From Muricauda sp. SCSIO 64092 (lineage in GTDB: Bacteria > Bacteroidota > Bacteroidia > Flavobacteriales > Flavobacteriaceae), in assembly GCF_023016285.1 (NCBI RefSeq), contig NZ_CP095413.1, positions 4,602,501 through 4,666,500 of the forward strand: 64,000 nucleotides of DNA, read 5' to 3'. The position numbers were made by a program, and so were the translations under genes. The notes under the pieces were generated by a model that searched no databases, was not told the origin of the DNA, and saw nothing but the letters and a program-made list of their open reading frames with translations. Within the stretch, counting starts at the first letter, position 1. Every line of letters begins with the position of its first letter. Positions 8,075 to 16,297 of this stretch are shown in pieces.

Positions 8075-9065
8075 ACCAATCCAAACTCAATAATATAAAA
8101 ATGCCAAAAAAGATAAAAAATATTGCACCCCAAGTGTCCATATCCGAAATATTGGGCCAATAGCGTTCATAGTTCAAAATAATCGGGTCCTTATTGGAAT
8201 CCAGCAGGACGGTTCCAAAGGTATCCGTTTTAAAAATGGTCTTTTTCCATGGCCAGAGGACACCCAGGGAACCCGTAATAAAACCAATGATTATAGCGGT
8301 GGTCACTTTTTTATGATGTTTTAGCAAATACCCTAAAAAATGGGACAAAGTGACCAAACCTGTTGCAGAACCCAATGTAAACACGGCCAGTATCTTCAGG
8401 ATGTTCAAACGTTCCTGGTTCTTCAAAAAACTAAAATCCCCGTTAAAGACTTCAGAGAAAGTGTCGTATAAGCTGTTGACGGAATCCACCAATAACAGCA
8501 CATAGTTTCCCAATAGGATCAGAATAAAGGAACCTGAAAGCCCAGGTAAGGTCATCCCGGAAACACTGATGATACCACAGAAAAAAATGAAGATCAGGTT
8601 GTCGTTTTCCGTTGCCGGACTTAAAAAGCTGATGGAAATCCCAACAATGAGTCCAATTAAGCCCGCGCCAATGGTCTTTTTGTTCCATCCCTTGAAGTCT
8701 TTTGAAATGTAGTAAATGGAACCAATGATCATTCCAAAAAAAGCGGCCCAAACATAGAGTTCCTTTTTTTCAAGAAAAAAGTCCAACAGCCTGGAAACAC
8801 TAAAGTAGCTGATTAACATTCCAGCAATCAACAGGATCAAAAATGTGGCGTTGGTATATTGGTAAAACGCTTTGAACCTCCCATTAAAAAGTAACTTCAG
8901 TGCTTTTAGGTTTACCTTTTGTAAGGAATAGATAAATTCTTCATAGAACCCCCAGACAAAGGCTACAATTCCCCCTGAGACCCCGGGAACCTTATTGGCC
9001 GCTCCCATAAAAAGTCCCTTGATGACAAGATATACCTTGTCCCATAACGTTCTTGGTTTGCGCAT
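8052..9065 (-). CDS. DUF368 (PopT-type) undecaprenyl-phosphate translocase, copy B
   Basis: This 337-residue polytopic inner-membrane protein has the DUF368 hallmark GAANKVPGVSGG near the N-terminus (residues 21-32) and a second inverted copy LPGLSGSF in the middle, giving the pseudo-symmetric re-entrant architecture of the DedA-related fold. DUF368 proteins were shown to recycle undecaprenyl phosphate (C55-P) across the membrane, so this gene probably supports peptidoglycan and O-antigen lipid carrier turnover. It lies 15 bases after a paralogue and overlaps aroE. The tandem pair may form a heterodimer or split the work between conditions; that is inference. Confidence 0.9.
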   Translation of the reverse strand: MRKPRTLWDKVYLVIKGLFMGAANKVPGVSGGIVAFVWGFYEEFIYSLQKVNLKALKLLFNGRFKAFYQYTNATFLILLIAGMLISYFSVSRLLDFFLEKKELYVWAAFFGMIIGSIYYISKDFKGWNKKTIGAGLIGLIVGISISFLSPATENDNLIFIFFCGIISVSGMTLPGLSGSFILILLGNYVLLLVDSVNSLYDTFSEVFNGDFSFLKNQERLNILKILAVFTLGSATGLVTLSHFLGYLLKHHKKVTTAIIIGFITGSLGVLWPWKKTIFKTDTFGTVLLDSNKDPIILNYERYWPNISDMDTWGAIFFIFFGIFILLSLDWYGRNRKT

Positions 9066-9080
9066 AGAAAAAAGTACCGG

Positions 9081-9995
9081 CTATTTCTTGGAGGCCAGTC
9101 TTTCGAGTATAAAAATAAGTGAAAATCCCGCTATAGCTAGGCCAATTGATGCAAATAGCTGTGGGTCACCATCAAACTGATTGGGAAGTACGTTCTGAAA
9201 ATCGACATCTATGGATTTTCCATCGAATACCCTGGTTTCCAAGACCTTTTTCCAGGGCCAGATTTTGTTTAGGGAACCTATAATAAAACCAGTGAGTAGG
9301 GCCAAAGTAGCATTATGATAGTTTTTGAACATCCATTTAAGCAGCTTTGCGAAGCTCAACAGTCCAAAGATGGCGCCAATGGCAACAGTACCGACCAGTA
9401 AGAAATCCCATTCGTGGGCAGCGTCCAAAATGGTTTTATAACTTCCCAGGAGCACAAGGATAAAAGCACCGGAGATACCTGGGAGAATCATGGCACAGAC
9501 AGCCAAGGCCCCGGAAAGAAATAGGTAGGGAAGGCTATCCACATTTTCACTTGGCGGTAGTGTGGTAATAAAATAGGCAATGGCTGTACCTATTATTGCA
9601 ATCAATATGGTTGCAATGCTCCATTTTTTGATTTCCTTTCCCACCAAAAAGATACTGGCCAAAACCAAGCCGAAGAAAAATGACCAAAGCAGGACCGGCT
9701 CATTCTCCAATAACCAACTAAGAAATTTGGCCAAACTCAGTACGCTTATAAAAATGCCAAGAAACAAGGATGCCAAAAAATTACCATTAAGCTTTTTCCA
9801 AAGTGCACCGAAACCCTCTTTTCGCCAAACGGTCATCAAAGAAGGTTTGATATTGTTTATGGAGGTAATGAGTTCTTCATAAATTCCAGAGATAAAAGCG
9901 ATTGTTCCCCCGGAAACCCCAGGAACCACATCTGCGGCGCCCATAGCCATACCTTTAAGGGTAACTATGGTATAGTCAATTAGCTTACGAGCCAT
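9081..9995 (-). CDS. DUF368 (PopT-type) undecaprenyl-phosphate translocase, copy A
   Basis: This 304-residue paralogue of the downstream gene has the same marks: KGMAMGAADVVPGVSGGT near the N-terminus and ILPGISGAF in the centre, with about eight to nine hydrophobic segments and a WPWKK motif before a periplasmic loop that is shared by both copies. The role is inferred from the family: translocation of the C55-P lipid carrier to the cytoplasmic face. It lies 21 bases after the TPR gene and 15 before copy B, so all are likely one transcript. Copy B is longer by a larger last periplasmic loop. Confidence 0.9.
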   Translation of the reverse strand: MARKLIDYTIVTLKGMAMGAADVVPGVSGGTIAFISGIYEELITSINNIKPSLMTVWRKEGFGALWKKLNGNFLASLFLGIFISVLSLAKFLSWLLENEPVLLWSFFFGLVLASIFLVGKEIKKWSIATILIAIIGTAIAYFITTLPPSENVDSLPYLFLSGALAVCAMILPGISGAFILVLLGSYKTILDAAHEWDFLLVGTVAIGAIFGLLSFAKLLKWMFKNYHNATLALLTGFIIGSLNKIWPWKKVLETRVFDGKSIDVDFQNVLPNQFDGDPQLFASIGLAIAGFSLIFILERLASKK

Positions 9996-10016
9996 ACATC
10001 AAGAATTAGGGAATGG

Positions 10017-11417
10017 TTAGGTAGATGCCTTTTTATTGGTTTTTATGCTTTCCTGCACCCATTTTAATTTTTCGAATTCTGGGTACAGTTGCAAAAATAA
10101 AACAGATTTTCCTGGATTTAATTGTAAAGCAAGACCTAATTTTTCCTTGGCCAATGGGGTATTTTCGGTTTTGAGGTATAGCCCTGGGAGTTGATAGTTC
10201 AGTTTGGCATCTTCGGGATAAAATTCAAGACCCTGAAGCACAACTTGCAGGGCGGATTCATAATCCTTCAACTTAATGAGGATGGAGGCCCAGTTTTTCC
10301 AGGTATCCAACTCATAATTCCCCAATTCCACGGTCTGTTTATATGCAAAATCCGCTTCATCATAGTTTTCCAGGATACTAAAGATTTCCGCATTTTTTTT
10401 CCAATACATCGGATTCTCTCCATCAATATTTATGGCTTTGTTGATGTAGTTCAATGCTTTTTTATAGTCCTTTAGCCTAAAATAGTACTCGGTTATGGCT
10501 AGCCAACCTTTGTCCAATAGGGGATCCTCGTGTACGGTATTGTAATAATAGTACTTGGCCAATTCGTCATTGCCCAATTTTTCATGACATTTTCCAATTC
10601 TTAAATAGGCGTGGGAAGTGGGGTCATCCATGGAAATGGTGGTCTCATAACATTCAATGGCCTCGTTATGCTTGCCTAAATTTTCCAATACCCTTCCCTT
10701 TTCAAAATAAGCCCCCAAGAAGGAATCATCCGAGATTATGGCAAAATCAAAGGTGGTGAGGGCTTCTTGGTACATTTCTTTGGAACAATACATTTTCCCC
10801 AACTGGTGCCAGGCCACTTCGCAGTAGGGATTGCGTTCCAAGTAATCATTTAGGTAATGGATCGCCCCTTCAAAATCCTCCAAAAACTCGAAACAATACA
10901 CTACATTATAGAGTGAGGAATAATCCGTCTCATCATATTCCACACACTTCATAAAACATTGCTTGGCCTCTTCATAATTTTCCAGGAAGAGATGCTCCAT
11001 TCCCAAGAGGGAATAAATATCAAAACTATCACTTGCCATGTGCAGTGCCTCCAAAAGCATTTGTATGGCACCCTGGTGATTATCCTGCTTGGACAGGATA
11101 TTGGCCCTTTGAATGTAGATTTCCTCGTTAGTGGCATCCACTTCCTGTAATTGGTCAAGGATTCCTTCTGCTTTTTGAAATTGGTCTTCAAAAACCAGGA
11201 CCTCAACCTTCAGCAACTTCAATTCAGCGGAATGCGGATGCTGTTGCAAACCGATTTGTATGGCTTTCTTTCCAAGGCCAACTTTTCCTTGGTTCAAATA
11301 GTAATGGATAATCTCCTCAAAATCCTCCGCGTCAAAAAAATAGACGTCATCCGTCTTAAGCATTGATTCGAATTTGATTATGGATTTATCAGGGTTTTCG
11401 CTAGGGTCTAACGCCAT
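10017..11417 (-). CDS. Tetratricopeptide repeat protein
   Basis: This 466-residue protein is built almost entirely of TPR units (around ten), recognisable by the W/L-G-Y-A-F-A-P spacing, for example in the segments around AIHYLNDYLERNP, ALTTFDFAIISD and ALNYINKAINID. It has no signal peptide or membrane segment, so it is expected to be a cytosolic scaffold. The family is present next to DUF368 and aroE genes in many flavobacteria (from memory). It is the first gene of the operon running to aroE. Specific partners are unknown. Confidence 0.85.
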   Translation of the reverse strand: MALDPSENPDKSIIKFESMLKTDDVYFFDAEDFEEIIHYYLNQGKVGLGKKAIQIGLQQHPHSAELKLLKVEVLVFEDQFQKAEGILDQLQEVDATNEEIYIQRANILSKQDNHQGAIQMLLEALHMASDSFDIYSLLGMEHLFLENYEEAKQCFMKCVEYDETDYSSLYNVVYCFEFLEDFEGAIHYLNDYLERNPYCEVAWHQLGKMYCSKEMYQEALTTFDFAIISDDSFLGAYFEKGRVLENLGKHNEAIECYETTISMDDPTSHAYLRIGKCHEKLGNDELAKYYYYNTVHEDPLLDKGWLAITEYYFRLKDYKKALNYINKAINIDGENPMYWKKNAEIFSILENYDEADFAYKQTVELGNYELDTWKNWASILIKLKDYESALQVVLQGLEFYPEDAKLNYQLPGLYLKTENTPLAKEKLGLALQLNPGKSVLFLQLYPEFEKLKWVQESIKTNKKAST

Positions 11418-11518
11418 AGAAACAGGTTTGGTTTTACTATGGACTTAAAATTAGCCGTAAAATGAGCTGAATTCAGTCCAGGATTTGGGTTTGTTATCAA
11501 CAAAGTAGTTAACAGTCT

Positions 11519-12703
11519 TTATATTTCATTTAAGATTTTGATGATTTTTTTACACCCCTGCTCAATTTCACTTTCGGAAATGGTCAATGGCGGGGAAATC
11601 CTTACTGCCCTTGGTTCAAACAAAAGCCAGAACAAAATCAAGTGTTCCCTGGCTGCCGTAAGCACAAGTTCGTTGGCGATTTTCGCATCATCAAAAATCA
11701 AGGCAAGCATCAATCCCTTACCCCGTATTTCCTTAATCAAAGGATGTACCAAAAGTGACCGAAAAAGGTTTTCCTTGGCCAATGTGGACGGAATAAGTTG
11801 ACTTTCAGTCAATTCCTTTAAGGTGGCCAAACTGGCAGCAGCAATGACAGGATTACCCCCAAAAGTCGTTATATGTCCGAGTTTAGGATGTTCTTTGAGC
11901 ATGGCCATATGGTGGTACGCCGCCACAAATGCACCACATGGCAATCCTGAAGCCATTCCCTTGCCAATGACCAGAATGTCCGGAACGGCCCCAAAGTGCT
12001 CAAAGGCGAAAAGTTTTCCCGTCCTACCAAAGCCGGGTTGTATTTCATCCAAAATTAAAAGTGCCCCTACCTCATCACATCGTTTCCTTACTTTTTGTAA
12101 ATATCCGTTTTGGGGAAGTATAAATCCCGCTCCTCCCTGGATGGTTTCCAAGATTACTGCGGCGGTCTTCCGGGTTATATGTGCCAACTGATCCCCATCA
12201 TTAAATTGAATGAACCTAATATCCGGTAGCAATGGTCTAAAGGCACTTTTACGTTCCTCAAATCCCATAACACTCAAACTACCCATCGTATTTCCATGGT
12301 AAGCATGATGCGCCGCTATGATCTGGGACCGACCGGTAACCCTTCGCGCCAATTTTAAGGCACCTTCAATAGCTTCCGTACCCGAATTGACCAAGTAAGT
12401 GGTTTCCAATGGTTTTGGTAACAAAGTTGATAACAATTTGGCGTAAGCCACAGCCGGCCCTTGTATATATTCCCCATAAACCATAACGTGCATATACTGT
12501 TTGGACTGTTCCTCAATGGCACTGATGACTTTGGGATGGCAATGCCCCAAACTGCAGGCGGATACTCCGGCCACAAAATCCAAATGGGCACCCCCTTGGG
12601 TATCGTAAATATAGCTGCCAGATGCATGGGATACCTCCATGGCCAAAGGATGCGCTGTGGTTTGGGCCTGGTATTTTAAGAAGTCTTGCTCTAGGTTTTC
12701 CAT
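11519..12703 (-). CDS. Class III PLP-dependent aminotransferase
   Basis: This 394-residue enzyme is a fold-type I aminotransferase of the ornithine / acetylornithine / GABA aminotransferase class. It shows the phosphate-binding NSGTEA (106-111), the D219-E-x-Q motif in LILDEIQPGFGRTG and the Schiff-base lysine K248 in VIGKGMASG. Bacteroidota genomes usually annotate it as an aspartate aminotransferase family protein; the substrate cannot be fixed from sequence and no arginine or lysine pathway genes are adjacent. It lies 55 bases after ostA's 3' side partner in the same orientation and upstream of nothing in common. Confidence 0.88.
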   Translation of the reverse strand: MENLEQDFLKYQAQTTAHPLAMEVSHASGSYIYDTQGGAHLDFVAGVSACSLGHCHPKVISAIEEQSKQYMHVMVYGEYIQGPAVAYAKLLSTLLPKPLETTYLVNSGTEAIEGALKLARRVTGRSQIIAAHHAYHGNTMGSLSVMGFEERKSAFRPLLPDIRFIQFNDGDQLAHITRKTAAVILETIQGGAGFILPQNGYLQKVRKRCDEVGALLILDEIQPGFGRTGKLFAFEHFGAVPDILVIGKGMASGLPCGAFVAAYHHMAMLKEHPKLGHITTFGGNPVIAAASLATLKELTESQLIPSTLAKENLFRSLLVHPLIKEIRGKGLMLALIFDDAKIANELVLTAAREHLILFWLLFEPRAVRISPPLTISESEIEQGCKKIIKILNEI

Positions 12704-12758
12704 TCAGTGTATTGAAGGTTCTGGAAGGGAAGGTAGGAAGTACAGGGTGATTATGTTC

Positions 12759-14444
12759 CTACTTTTCCTGAACTATTTTTTTTGGTTTTGTCGCTTCCTT
12801 GTTTGCCCGTTTAAGTTTGGGTTGGGGACTTCCACCACCACTGCGTTCCTCTTCTTCGGCATCAATATCAATGGGTGCATCAATGCCTCTAATGCTGATC
12901 AGTTCAATGTTGTTATCGTCTTCATCAAAAATATCATCCTTGTTCCTGAGTTGTTCATCGCCCCTCCAAATAAATCCCTTTAGCCTTTTGGTATCAAAGG
13001 GCCAATCCTCCTCTGGATAAATATCGCCCTCTGGATCTATAAAGAATGTAATGTCCTCAATATCATTATTGGCCATTTCCAGTCGTATTTTACTGCAAAT
13101 GGTTTTGTCGATTCCAATGAGTTCATTATCATCATTGTACAGATAATAGATGACTTCTGTATTCTTTATCAAGTCCACTATTTTTAGTTCATTTTCAATA
13201 AACTTACCAAATAGATCCTTGCCCTTGGCTTGATTGTACCCTTGTTTTCCAATGGTATCAAAAGCAATGATGAATGCATTATCGATGACGCGTAGGGAGT
13301 CCAATTTTTCGGTTTCCAAATCACTGATCAAATGGATACTGTCCCCAGTCATTTGATTGTCCATATTCCAAAGAATGGGATTGGTGACCAGTTTGGTTAT
13401 CCCGGTCCGTTCCGAGGAATGAATGGAATCACACTTTCCACTCAAATCGGTCTTGAAAAATTTGGCATTTCTGAATGCCCTTAACCTTCGGTCCTCAGGG
13501 GGCCCGGTTACCATTAAGGTATCCCCGTGTATGTAAAGTGAATCTTGTTGTACCAAATTTACGGCTACGGCCCTTCTGGTGGCAAAAACAGAGTCCCGAT
13601 CTTTAAAAACTTCGGCGTAATGTGCGCGAATGACCCCATCATTTATGGTATCCGTTACCCGGATGTTGTTGGTTGCGGAGGCGAAGGACGAAAGCTTATC
13701 AAAATACACGCTATCGCCTTCAATAATGCGATTACTATAGTTGATTTTGGTGTTTTTTACACCATAACCCTGTTCAATCTTGGTGTCATAAAAACCCCGC
13801 TCACAATAAATGGTATATTCCTCGCCCACTATGGTCGAAGGACCATACATGTAGGCATTCTTGGATTGCCTATAGTAATGCAATTGCTCTGAGTCAATGA
13901 TATAATCCGGGTTGTCTATATGGACACTGTCCTGGAACTGTACCTTTTTGATTTCCATGAAATAGGTACCAATAATGCTCGTCAAGGTGTTTACGGAATC
14001 CACCACTTTTCCTCCCGAATTATAGTACGAACGCTGTTTTTCCCTATCAAAATATAGGGTATCCGTGGTCAATTTCATTTGACTGTCCGTAAGGTCCACA
14101 TTTTCCCAGGCCCTGGCCAGTTTTATGTTTCCGTCATAATCCAGTTTGCCGCTGTTCATTTCAATGGAATCCCCCTGTTGCAACCGAACGTTGCCAATGG
14201 CCTTTAATTTGTTCTCCTGGGCATAGAAGATGGCAACATCACACCAAAGGTCAGCTCCTTGATGTTCAAATTGTACTTGCCGTTCATTATCCTTACTGAA
14301 TATTGACGCCCCTGGGAACTGAGCTTCGTCTTTGGTAAAATTGGCCCCATAGACAATGTTTATCTGTCTTCCTTCAGGTTCTTGGCCAAGTACTGCTAAA
14401 AAAGAAAAGGAGAAAATTAAGAACGCCAGTCTTCTCAAACCCAA
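12759..14444 (-). CDS. OstA-like (LptA-type) LPS transport protein
   Basis: This 561-residue exported protein contains OstA/LptA-like beta-jellyroll repeats (for example the segment around GNVRLQQGDSIEMNSGKLDYD) behind an N-terminal signal peptide (RRLAFLIFSFSFLAVLGQ). It is expected to bridge LPS across the periplasm to LptD, which is encoded at 55161-57893. The C-terminus is acidic then basic (KPKLKRANKEATKPKK). No ATG is available near the signal peptide: the start is TTG at 14444 or TTG at 14438. A -7 promoter element ends only 12 bases upstream, implying an almost leaderless transcript. The 25-bp island repeat begins 44 bases upstream. Confidence 0.82.
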   Translation of the reverse strand: MGLRRLAFLIFSFSFLAVLGQEPEGRQINIVYGANFTKDEAQFPGASIFSKDNERQVQFEHQGADLWCDVAIFYAQENKLKAIGNVRLQQGDSIEMNSGKLDYDGNIKLARAWENVDLTDSQMKLTTDTLYFDREKQRSYYNSGGKVVDSVNTLTSIIGTYFMEIKKVQFQDSVHIDNPDYIIDSEQLHYYRQSKNAYMYGPSTIVGEEYTIYCERGFYDTKIEQGYGVKNTKINYSNRIIEGDSVYFDKLSSFASATNNIRVTDTINDGVIRAHYAEVFKDRDSVFATRRAVAVNLVQQDSLYIHGDTLMVTGPPEDRRLRAFRNAKFFKTDLSGKCDSIHSSERTGITKLVTNPILWNMDNQMTGDSIHLISDLETEKLDSLRVIDNAFIIAFDTIGKQGYNQAKGKDLFGKFIENELKIVDLIKNTEVIYYLYNDDNELIGIDKTICSKIRLEMANNDIEDITFFIDPEGDIYPEEDWPFDTKRLKGFIWRGDEQLRNKDDIFDEDDNNIELISIRGIDAPIDIDAEEEERSGGGSPQPKLKRANKEATKPKKIVQEK

Positions 14445-14455
14445 ACAATTTTGGC

Positions 14456-14463
14456 CAAAAGTA
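14456..14463 (-). promoter_or_regulatory. -7 element for the OstA-like gene
   Basis: On the minus strand this reads TACTTTTG, a perfect TAnnTTTG match. The predicted transcript start (about 14449) is within a dozen bases of the TTG start codons. No matching -33 TTG is seen. Confidence 0.45.
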
Positions 14464-14487
14464 GGGTTTTTACGTAACTTAGAAGAG

Positions 14488-14512
14488 TGGATTTAGAAAG
14501 GTTTAGGGTTTC
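14488..14512 (+). repeat. Direct repeat, island boundary (ostA side)
   Basis: A 25-base sequence beginning TGGATTTAGAAAGG and ending TTTAGGGTTTC is identical to 20179-20203, 5691 bases away in the same orientation. Flanking bases differ on both sides. The pair brackets the accessory island. Confidence 0.9.
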
Positions 14513-14598
14513 GAGTACCTAACTCTTATACTTTAAATGACCTTTCTCCCAAGGGCTTAATATATTTTACTATACGGACATCATTAAGAATCCCAAAT

Positions 14599-14977
14599 TT
14601 AATTCTCGATTAAAAAAGTGCTCATATCATTGTTTTCATTTAAACCATGAACGGTCAAGCTATTGTCGGTAATTTCATAAATGGGAATAACCTGAAATCT
14701 TTCTCCTTTGAGATAGAACGACAAGAAATGGATTTCACCAATGCTCTAATCTAAGTTCATCCCCTAGGACAGAATCAATCAATAAGTAGATACGGAACCT
14801 TATCGATATGCAATTCTTTATAAAAATTAATGAATTTTCAATTCCATTAAGTCTTCCAAAGTAATCACATTCAGCAGCTTTATCCATACTCCCCGTATTT
14901 TTCAAAAGAGTGTTTTTGAGTCTTACATGTGTACTTTTCAAACTAATCCGTCTGCCTTTTTCATCTATGTAATTCAA
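14599..14977 (-). pseudogene. Frameshifted paralogue of the secreted protein at 14974-15621
   Basis: A minus-strand frame from TTG 14977 (overlapping the upstream stop by 4 bases) runs for 80 codons, but its last part, DSVLGDELRLEHW, continues across a frameshift into GEIHFLSFYLKGERFQ and PIYEITDNSLTVHGLNENND, ending at TAA 14599-14601. That continuation matches the C-terminus of the neighbour (FFLSFYNSNSRIYAF, PIREIKKDSFTIYGI). A third frame carries YKELHIDKVPYLLID, which matches YKMELPYDSVSFKL of the neighbour. So at least two frameshifts break a tandem duplicate. The first 40 codons have no clear match. Confidence 0.6.
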
Positions 14978-15621
14978 GATTGAACTCGCTCTATCACTAT
15001 TTCGTCATAAATACCGTGAATACCATAAATTGTAAAGCTATCCTTTTTTATTTCCCTTATTGGAAAAGCGTAAATTCTACTATTTGAATTATAAAAACTC
15101 AAAAAGAATGTTTTGCCAAATCTTTCCAGACAGATTGAGTCAGCAGCTATCGGCGGGTTTTTGATGATAATAGGGTCGTCTGAAGATAAGTCTCTACCCA
15201 ATTTAAATGATACACTGTCGTAGGGAAGCTCCATTTTGTAAATTTTATTTTCAAGACTATTAACAAAATTATTTTTATCTATAGTAGGTGTCAACCTCGA
15301 GAACCTAACTTTATAATTTTCTTCGAGATTTTTGCCGTAATTCGTTAGTTCAAAATTGTTTTCGTTATAAAACTTATAATCAATTTTTAAGGAATCATTT
15401 AAGACTAATATATTCTTCCTGCTAATATCAATCGTGCCTTTGTCCTTTAATTCGTCAAACTCATAGGAAAAAACACTGTCATTGGTTATCTCTACAATGT
15501 TGATAATAGGATAACTTATTGTATTAGGCATTTTAATTTGCATCCAAATATCTGTAATGTCCTGCGCACGAACCCCAATTATTGAGAAAAAGCAAAAAAC
15601 AGCTATCAAGTATGAATTCAT
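14974..15621 (-). CDS. Secreted or periplasmic hypothetical protein of the island
   Basis: This 215-residue protein of unknown family has a clear Sec signal peptide (SYLIAVFCFFSIIGVRAQ, cleavage after RAQ). The rest is rich in beta-prone polar segments, with Asn and Ile codons more frequent than in neighbouring genes, in keeping with the A/T-rich island. It starts 6 bases after the stop of the upstream small gene, so it belongs to the same transcript. A degraded paralogue follows it directly. Possible roles include a periplasmic immunity or adaptor protein for the large secreted protein upstream; that is inference from position only. Confidence 0.65.
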   Translation of the reverse strand: MNSYLIAVFCFFSIIGVRAQDITDIWMQIKMPNTISYPIINIVEITNDSVFSYEFDELKDKGTIDISRKNILVLNDSLKIDYKFYNENNFELTNYGKNLEENYKVRFSRLTPTIDKNNFVNSLENKIYKMELPYDSVSFKLGRDLSSDDPIIIKNPPIAADSICLERFGKTFFLSFYNSNSRIYAFPIREIKKDSFTIYGIHGIYDEIVIERVQS

Positions 15622-15627
15622 ATAAAG

Positions 15628-16257
15628 CTAAATTAATTCTTCAATCTTATAATTTTCATTGCCAAAAACCCTGCAACCATCGCTATGTAAGGGATGAATT
15701 TTTTTAAAAAATGCATTTCCAATCGTATTCAATGGGTAATTGTATGGGTTTGGTAATTTTAGGTTATTCAACTCAATTTGTTGAATACTATGGGGAAGAA
15801 AAATAGGCTTTTCAAGAATCCCTTCTAACGTATTCTGAATTTTTAGGAATATACTTTTATATATATGATTTTCAGGAGAAACCCAAATCTCTTTTAGGTG
15901 TTGCTTTGGCAAAATGACCTTTAATGTTGGGTGGAATTCTTTGGTCTCTGTAATTTCTAATATCTGTATGGTGTAGATATTATGCAATAGGCTTACATAA
16001 AATTGAATTTGGGTAATGTCAAATGAGCCATTACCCAAATCTTGTGATAAATATACTTGTCCTCCGTAATTCGGAATAAATCCGAAAGTTATACCTTCGA
16101 CATCGTTCTTAATTTTTTCGCTAATTGTTTTAAGAACCCCATTTTTCCAATAATTCTCATAATTGTTTTTATTTCCAATTTTATCGAGAATTAAGCTTTC
16201 AATATCACTTTGGGCATTGGACTCCAAACCATAATATTGGTTTAAAATACCGAACAA
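15628..16257 (-). CDS. Cytosolic hypothetical protein of the island
   Basis: This 209-residue protein has no signal peptide or membrane segment and no family I recognise. It is A/T-rich, acidic-to-neutral, and its C-terminus contains HPLHSDGCRVFG. It lies 40 bases after the large secreted protein gene (16298-17830) and 6 bases before the secreted 215-residue protein gene. In polymorphic effector loci this position is normally occupied by a cognate immunity protein; here that is only an inference from gene order. Confidence 0.6.
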   Translation of the reverse strand: MFGILNQYYGLESNAQSDIESLILDKIGNKNNYENYWKNGVLKTISEKIKNDVEGITFGFIPNYGGQVYLSQDLGNGSFDITQIQFYVSLLHNIYTIQILEITETKEFHPTLKVILPKQHLKEIWVSPENHIYKSIFLKIQNTLEGILEKPIFLPHSIQQIELNNLKLPNPYNYPLNTIGNAFFKKIHPLHSDGCRVFGNENYKIEELI

Positions 16258-16297
16258 CTTAGGAAATCTTGATTTTAAAATGATTAAATCGATAACA

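Noticed and set aside
14735..14977. 80-residue ORF as an independent gene.
   Set aside because: Its end continues across frameshifts into a sequence homologous to the neighbouring protein, so it is treated as part of a pseudogene.
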